10,439 nt of DNA, taken from Gammaproteobacteria bacterium. GTDB taxonomy: Bacteria > Pseudomonadota > Gammaproteobacteria > Enterobacterales > Alteromonadaceae. The position numbers were made by a program, and so were the translations under genes. Of the stretch, positions 7,248 through 10,439 are shown one piece after another; position 1 is the stretch's first letter, and each line of letters starts with the position of its first letter. The notes under the pieces are model-generated. The model ran no database searches. It had not been told where the DNA came from and saw only the letters and a list, made by a program, of their open reading frames with translations. The stretch is from positions 1-10,439 of the forward strand of contig JAMCWV010000069.1 of NCBI GenBank assembly GCA_023481025.1. The letters are read 5' to 3'.

Positions 7248-8314
7248 TGTTCAGTATTCTCGATCGTTACATCGGTAAGACGGTATTGATGACAACACTG
7301 TTGAGTTTAATGGTGCTGACCGGTTTAAGCGCGTTGATTCGCTTCGTTGAGCAAATTCGTGCAATTGGTCGTGGTACCTACGATATGGCCGACGTCATTG
7401 CTTTTGTCTTACTCAGTTTGCCACGCGATATTGAGCTATTTTTCCCGATGGCGGCGTTGCTTGGTGGGCTGATCGGAATGGGTTTGCTGGCGAGCAACAG
7501 TGAGTTAACGGTGATGATGGCGGCCGGACGCTCGCGACTGAATCTGATCGGTTCGGTGATGAAATCGGCAATTGTCATGATGATTGCCGTACTCGTGATT
7601 GGCGAGTGGATAGCACCGAACCTCGAGTCGCAAGCCCGGCAACTACGTGCGCAGGCGATTTCAGGTGGAAGCTTAATCAGTGGCGACCATGGAATCTGGG
7701 CAAAAGACGGTAATCACTATATCCATATTGGCGAAGTTGCCGACACGGGGCGACTACATAACGTGACGATTTATCAGTTTAGTGACCGGGTACTGGAAAA
7801 AGTAGTGCATGGCGGTCGAGCGACTTATATCGGGCCGGAATGGCGCGTACATGATGCCCAATACACTGAATTACTGGATGACGAAGTTCGCAACTACCAG
7901 TTGGCGAGCTGGAGCTGGACTTCAACCTTAACCCCAGAAAAACTAGCGGTCGTGACCGTTCGTCCAGAGTCGCTGTCCATTAGCGGTTTGTATGGCTATG
8001 TGGCGTACTTACAGTCAAATCGACAGGATGCCAGCCGTTATGAATTGGCGTTCTGGCGAAAAGTGCTGGTGCCATTCACTGTCGCGGTGATGTTGCTCGT
8101 TGCACTGTCATTTATTTTTGGCCCGTTACGGTCGGTAACCATGGGCGCACGGATTTTACTTGGGGTGATCACCGGTTTTGTCTTTCACGTATTTAATGAA
8201 GTATTTGGTCCGATTTCGCAAGTGTATAATCTTACGCCTGTGCTTGGTGCTTTGTTGCCGGGGATCGTGTTTGCAACGGCGGCGCTGTATATTCTGACCA
8301 GAAACCGGACTTGA
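7247..8314 (+). CDS. lptG: LPS export ABC transporter permease LptG
   Basis: LptG is the partner permease of LptF in the LptB2FG inner-membrane complex that lifts LPS into the periplasmic bridge. The 355 residues match E. coli LptG (360 aa): LDRYIGKT (5-12), FFPMAALLGGLIG (65-77), GEWIAPNLE (119-127), GIWAKDGN (149-156), LTPEKLAV (228-235), LSISGLYGYV (243-252) and LSFIFGPLRSV (287-297). Three N-terminal helices (about 14-34, 62-82, 102-122) and three C-terminal ones (271-291, 302-320, 331-350) flank the periplasmic jellyroll. After helix 1 it has Arg (EQIRAIGRG, 35-43) where E. coli has Lys, keeping positive charge in a segment linked to LPS binding. ATG 7247 shares its A with the lptF TGA, and GGAGG (7234-7238) lies 8 bases upstream. 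Confidence 0.96.
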   Translation: MFSILDRYIGKTVLMTTLLSLMVLTGLSALIRFVEQIRAIGRGTYDMADVIAFVLLSLPRDIELFFPMAALLGGLIGMGLLASNSELTVMMAAGRSRLNLIGSVMKSAIVMMIAVLVIGEWIAPNLESQARQLRAQAISGGSLISGDHGIWAKDGNHYIHIGEVADTGRLHNVTIYQFSDRVLEKVVHGGRATYIGPEWRVHDAQYTELLDDEVRNYQLASWSWTSTLTPEKLAVVTVRPESLSISGLYGYVAYLQSNRQDASRYELAFWRKVLVPFTVAVMLLVALSFIFGPLRSVTMGARILLGVITGFVFHVFNEVFGPISQVYNLTPVLGALLPGIVFATAALYILTRNRT

Positions 8315-8315
8315 A

Positions 8316-8349
8316 AACAGTCGGCCGGGCGCTCGACCCGGCGGCTGTT
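8316..8349. terminator. Hairpin between convergent lptG and RDD gene
   Basis: The arms AACAG-TCG-GCCGGG and CCCGGC-GG-CTGTT form a GC-rich stem with one bulged G and one G-T wobble around a 7-base loop (8330-8336). On the minus strand the 3' arm runs into CTGTTTTC, a short U-tract, so it fits best as terminator of the RDD gene (stop 8 bases away). On + there is no T-run, so termination of lptFG there would be weaker or Rho-assisted. Confidence 0.7.
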
Positions 8350-8356
8350 CCATTCA

Positions 8357-8887
8357 TTATTTCCAATTCTTAAATTGATTCGCTTCTTTACTGAGAACAA
8401 TCACTTCACACTTCGCGAGACGATCTTGCAGGGCAAGTTTTTGTTGGCCGAACAACACAGCAACATTACCTAGCCCGAGGCAGGCAGTGAAAACGCGAAT
8501 TAGCGCCTGTTTTTTGCTGATGCGGCTACCATCTTCATTTTGTACCCGCATGCGCCACGTGCGCATTCCCAACGTTTGTCCACCACGGACCCAAAAACCA
8601 GTATAAAACCAGATGACAACAGCAATGAGATAGAAAGTGTAGAACCAGTTACCTTGCAGTAAACTCGCATGGTCTTGACCTTCACTTAAGGTGACAAGCC
8701 CCGACAATGTCAGCAAACCGACAAACCCAAGGGCAAGACCACTTGCGAGCATAATCACAGCAGTTACGACAAGAATATCGTAGACAATAGCGCCAATCCG
8801 TCGCCAAAATCCAGCGCGGGGCGCTTTGATAAATTCAACAGCGGCGTCTTGTGACGGAGAAGTAGACGAATGTTCAGTTGCAGGCAT
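8357..8887 (-). CDS. RDD family integral membrane protein
   Basis: RDD proteins are small membrane proteins of mostly unknown function; some have been linked to ion transport. From ATG 8887 the protein has 176 residues. A Ser/Thr/Pro-rich cytoplasmic N-terminus (1-22) precedes the signature RAGFWRRIGAIVYD (24-37), which carries the Arg and Asp residues that name the family. Hydrophobic segments follow at about 31-66, 82-100 and 132-148, with GQTLGMRTWRMRV (103-115) and a C-terminal LQDRLAKCEVIV (153-164), both typical of RDD domains. The longest frame starts at TTG 8911, but no ribosome binding site precedes it; ATG 8887 also has only a weak one (AAAGAA). The gene converges on lptG and diverges from the tRNA. 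I cannot assign a substrate. Confidence 0.85.
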   Translation of the reverse strand: MPATEHSSTSPSQDAAVEFIKAPRAGFWRRIGAIVYDILVVTAVIMLASGLALGFVGLLTLSGLVTLSEGQDHASLLQGNWFYTFYLIAVVIWFYTGFWVRGGQTLGMRTWRMRVQNEDGSRISKKQALIRVFTACLGLGNVAVLFGQQKLALQDRLAKCEVIVLSKEANQFKNWK

Positions 8888-8924
8888 AGATGCGTTCTTT
8901 TTATGGTTCAAATAACAAGCAAAC

Positions 8925-8953
8925 AGTTTACCATGACTAAAAGTTTTTGTTCA
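8925..8953 (-). promoter_or_regulatory. Candidate sigma-70 promoter for the RDD gene
   Basis: On the minus strand TGAACA (8953-8948) and TAAACT (8930-8925) are separated by 17 bases. Each matches 4 of 6 consensus bases. Transcription would start near 8918, leaving about 30 bases before ATG 8887 and too little room for the TTG at 8911. It lies back-to-back with the tRNA promoter. Confidence 0.4.
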
Positions 8954-8959
8954 GCCCAC

Positions 8960-8987
8960 TTGCAACGAAATCAAGCTTGAGTATAAT
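8960..8987 (+). promoter_or_regulatory. Promoter of tRNA-Leu with GC-rich discriminator
   Basis: TTGCAA (8960-8965), a 16-base spacer and a perfect TATAAT (8982-8987) precede the tRNA. The -10 box is followed by GCGCTGCG (8988-8995), a GC-rich discriminator. In enteric bacteria such discriminators mark stable-RNA promoters under negative stringent (ppGpp) control. Transcription should begin near 8993-8995, giving a leader of about 33 bases. Confidence 0.85.
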
Positions 8988-8996
8988 GCGCTGCGT

Positions 8997-9011
8997 TCGG
9001 TTCGAAACCGA
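8997..9011 (+). repeat. Leader hairpin resembling a tRNA T-arm
   Basis: TCGGTT (8997-9002) and AACCGA (9006-9011) are perfectly complementary around CGA. Read differently, it is a 4-bp stem with loop TTCGAAA, like a tRNA T-loop. It lies in the transcribed leader of the tRNA, only about 10 bases after the -10 box. It may aid processing of the 5' end or be a fossil of an upstream tRNA; chance is not excluded. Confidence 0.4.
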
Positions 9012-9027
9012 CACAGATTGAAAAAAT

Positions 9028-9115
9028 GCCTGGGTGGCGAAATTGGTAGACGCAGCGGATTCAAAATCCGCCGGGCTAATCCCCCGTGACGGTTCGAGTC
9101 CGTCCCCAGGCACCA
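9028..9115 (+). tRNA. tRNA-Leu (anticodon CAA)
   Basis: This is a complete 88-base class II tRNA reading UUG codons, with an encoded CCA end. The acceptor stem pairs GCCTGGG (9028-9034) with CCCAGGC (9105-9111), followed by discriminator A9112 and CCA (9113-9115). The D-arm contains GGTAGACGC. The anticodon stem GCGGA/TCCGC (9055-9059, 9067-9071) encloses loop TTCAAAA with CAA at 9062-9064. A long variable arm (9072-9087, CGGG paired with CCCG) and the T-arm GACGG-TTCGAGT-CCGTC (9088-9104) follow. The D-arm and anticodon loop closely match E. coli leuX. No T-run terminator follows; the DUF885 gene ends 3 bases beyond the CCA on the other strand. Confidence 0.97.
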
Positions 9116-9118
9116 TTC

Positions 9119-10439
9119 TTAGTTAGTTCCCTTTGTTTCAGCAATCCACTGATGAACCCGACGCTCAAGAATTGGTAATGGCAATGAGCCACCGCCGAGC
9201 ACGGTATCGTGGAAGGCACGAATGTCGAACTGTTCACCTAATGCTTCTTCCGCTTCAGCTCTCAGTTCTTGAATACGCATCATACCAATCTTGTAAGCAG
9301 TCGCTTGTCCTGGCCAGACCAAATACCGTTGGATTTCGGAGCGAACAGAGCCTTCGGTAATCGGCGTATTGACTAAGAAGTAATCGACCGCTTGCTCTTC
9401 AGTCCAACCGAGTGCATGCATGCCGGTATCGACAACTAAACGCGCAGCCCGCCAAATCTCGGCAGTTAAGCGCCCGAAGTCGGAATAATCGTCACGATAG
9501 CCGCCCATTTCTTTGGCGAGTAGTTCTGAATAAAGAGCCCAGCCTTCAACATAGACGGTATGACGATCGAGGGTTCTAAACTGAGGAAGGCCAGTTAATT
9601 CTTGAGCAATTGAAATTTGCATATGATGGCCCGGGTTGCCTTCGTGGTAGGCCACCGACTCCATATCGACTTTCGGCATGGAACTCATATCGGAAAGGTG
9701 AGCGTAATAAATACCCGGACGCGAACCGTCTGGCGTGCCGGGGAAGTAGTGTTGTGCCGCGCCGTCCTCTTCGCGGAACGCTTCAACGCGACGGACGACT
9801 AAATCGGCTTTTGGTAAAATACCGAAGAAGTTTGGTAACTCATCAGCAATCGCGTCGAGATAAGCCTTGCTGTCGTCGAGATAGGCTTGTCGACCAGCGT
9901 CTGTATTTGGGTAGAAAAACTGCTCATCGGTGCGAATAAACGCAAAGAAATCCTGTAAATCACCGTCGAATTCAACCCGTTGTTTAATTTCGATCATCTC
10001 GTCTTGAATGCGTGCAACTTCGTCGAGACCAATTTGGTGAATTTCTTCGGCGGTGAGATCAGTGGTGGTGTGATACCACAACATAAATTGATAATAATCG
10101 TCACCGCCTGGGTATTTACTCACGCCAGTAGGATTACTTTCGGCGTTGACTTGATCAGCATCGAGCCAAGTAATGAGCTGTTGATAGGCAGGGCCGACAT
10201 GGTGAGTGAGCGCTTGCTGCACCGCTTGATGAAGTTCACTGGCTTGCTCCGCAGTTATCGCGTCGTTCGCGAGTAACTGCTCAATTTTAGCCGTCGCGTC
10301 AGCGTACAGAGGAGCTGATTCGTCGCTTTCACTGAAAGGTTGGCCGGTGACTAAGGCTTGGGACTGACGTAAAGCACCTTGATAACCAAAGTCGGGAACA
10401 CGGATGCCATTGTCTGCTTTCTCTTTAGCTTGGCTGAGC
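9119..10439 (-). CDS. DUF885 family protein, putative zinc peptidase (5' end outside window)
   Basis: The frame is open from the stop at 9119 through the right edge, showing the C-terminal 439 residues of a family whose members are usually about 600 aa. The GTG at 10222 is internal: the 72 codons upstream of it are open and protein-like. The hallmark HEGNPGHH occurs at visible residues 265-272 (bases 9623-9646), followed by EGWALYSE (298-305). Such a His-Glu...His-His motif with a downstream Glu resembles a zincin metal site, so a metal-dependent peptidase is inferred; the substrate is unknown. Members are often exported or lipoproteins, but the signal region lies outside the window. The gene converges head-on with tRNA-Leu with only 3 bases between them, and no terminator of its own is visible before the tRNA. 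Confidence 0.85.
   Translation of the reverse strand, partial: LSQAKEKADNGIRVPDFGYQGALRQSQALVTGQPFSESDESAPLYADATAKIEQLLANDAITAEQASELHQAVQQALTHHVGPAYQQLITWLDADQVNAESNPTGVSKYPGGDDYYQFMLWYHTTTDLTAEEIHQIGLDEVARIQDEMIEIKQRVEFDGDLQDFFAFIRTDEQFFYPNTDAGRQAYLDDSKAYLDAIADELPNFFGILPKADLVVRRVEAFREEDGAAQHYFPGTPDGSRPGIYYAHLSDMSSMPKVDMESVAYHEGNPGHHMQISIAQELTGLPQFRTLDRHTVYVEGWALYSELLAKEMGGYRDDYSDFGRLTAEIWRAARLVVDTGMHALGWTEEQAVDYFLVNTPITEGSVRSEIQRYLVWPGQATAYKIGMMRIQELRAEAEEALGEQFDIRAFHDTVLGGGSLPLPILERRVHQWIAETKGTN

Noticed and set aside
8185..8400. Small minus-strand frames overlapping the lptG 3' end
   Set aside because: They overlap conserved LptG helices and the hairpin, and lack a ribosome binding site or family features.
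9116..9160. Island attachment duplication or integrase next to the tRNA
   Set aside because: No repeat of the tRNA 3' end and no integrase-like frame are visible; the adjacent gene is an ordinary DUF885 gene.

Overview
The window looks like ordinary core chromosome of a gammaproteobacterium. The proteins align over nearly their full length with E. coli K-12 PlsC, RraB, ValS, HolC, PepA, LptF and LptG (compared from memory, not by search). An RDD-family membrane protein and a DUF885 protein, with moderate GC content, suggest a marine Alteromonadales-type organism, perhaps Idiomarina or Pseudidiomarina. That placement is inference; only gammaproteobacterial identity is well supported.

Layout, left to right. 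(1) The 3' part of plsC (lysophosphatidate acyltransferase) overlaps rraB (RNase E inhibitor) by 4 bases on the + strand. A strong bidirectional terminator follows. (2) A compact minus-strand operon reads pepA-holC-valS: an aminopeptidase that in E. coli also binds DNA, the chi subunit of DNA polymerase III, and valyl-tRNA synthetase. (3) A 223-base divergent intergenic region carries three separate inverted repeats. (4) lptF-lptG, the membrane subunits of the LPS transport ABC exporter, lie on the + strand and are translationally coupled by a TGATG junction. (5) A minus-strand RDD-family membrane protein gene faces lptG across a hairpin. (6) A tRNA-Leu with anticodon CAA has a near-consensus promoter and a GC-rich discriminator. 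(7) A large minus-strand DUF885 gene, a putative zinc peptidase, ends 3 bases from the tRNA CCA end and runs off the right edge of the window.

Functionally this is housekeeping: phospholipid and LPS envelope assembly (plsC, lptFG), RNA turnover (rraB), translation (valS, tRNA-Leu), replication (holC) and peptide turnover (pepA, DUF885). The order valS-holC-pepA/lptF-lptG, with rraB and a tRNA-Leu(CAA) nearby, resembles the E. coli valS-to-leuX region. Here the tRNA is directly followed by a normal gene and shows no sign of an inserted island.

I found no undescribed multi-gene system, CRISPR array, phage or insertion sequence. The points most worth checking are a Ser-to-Phe change beside a metal-binding aspartate in PepA, the symmetric elements in the pepA/lptF divergent region, and the vacant leuX-like site. 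Several start codons were moved from the longest reading frame to positions supported by a ribosome binding site and homology (pepA, valS, the RDD gene).
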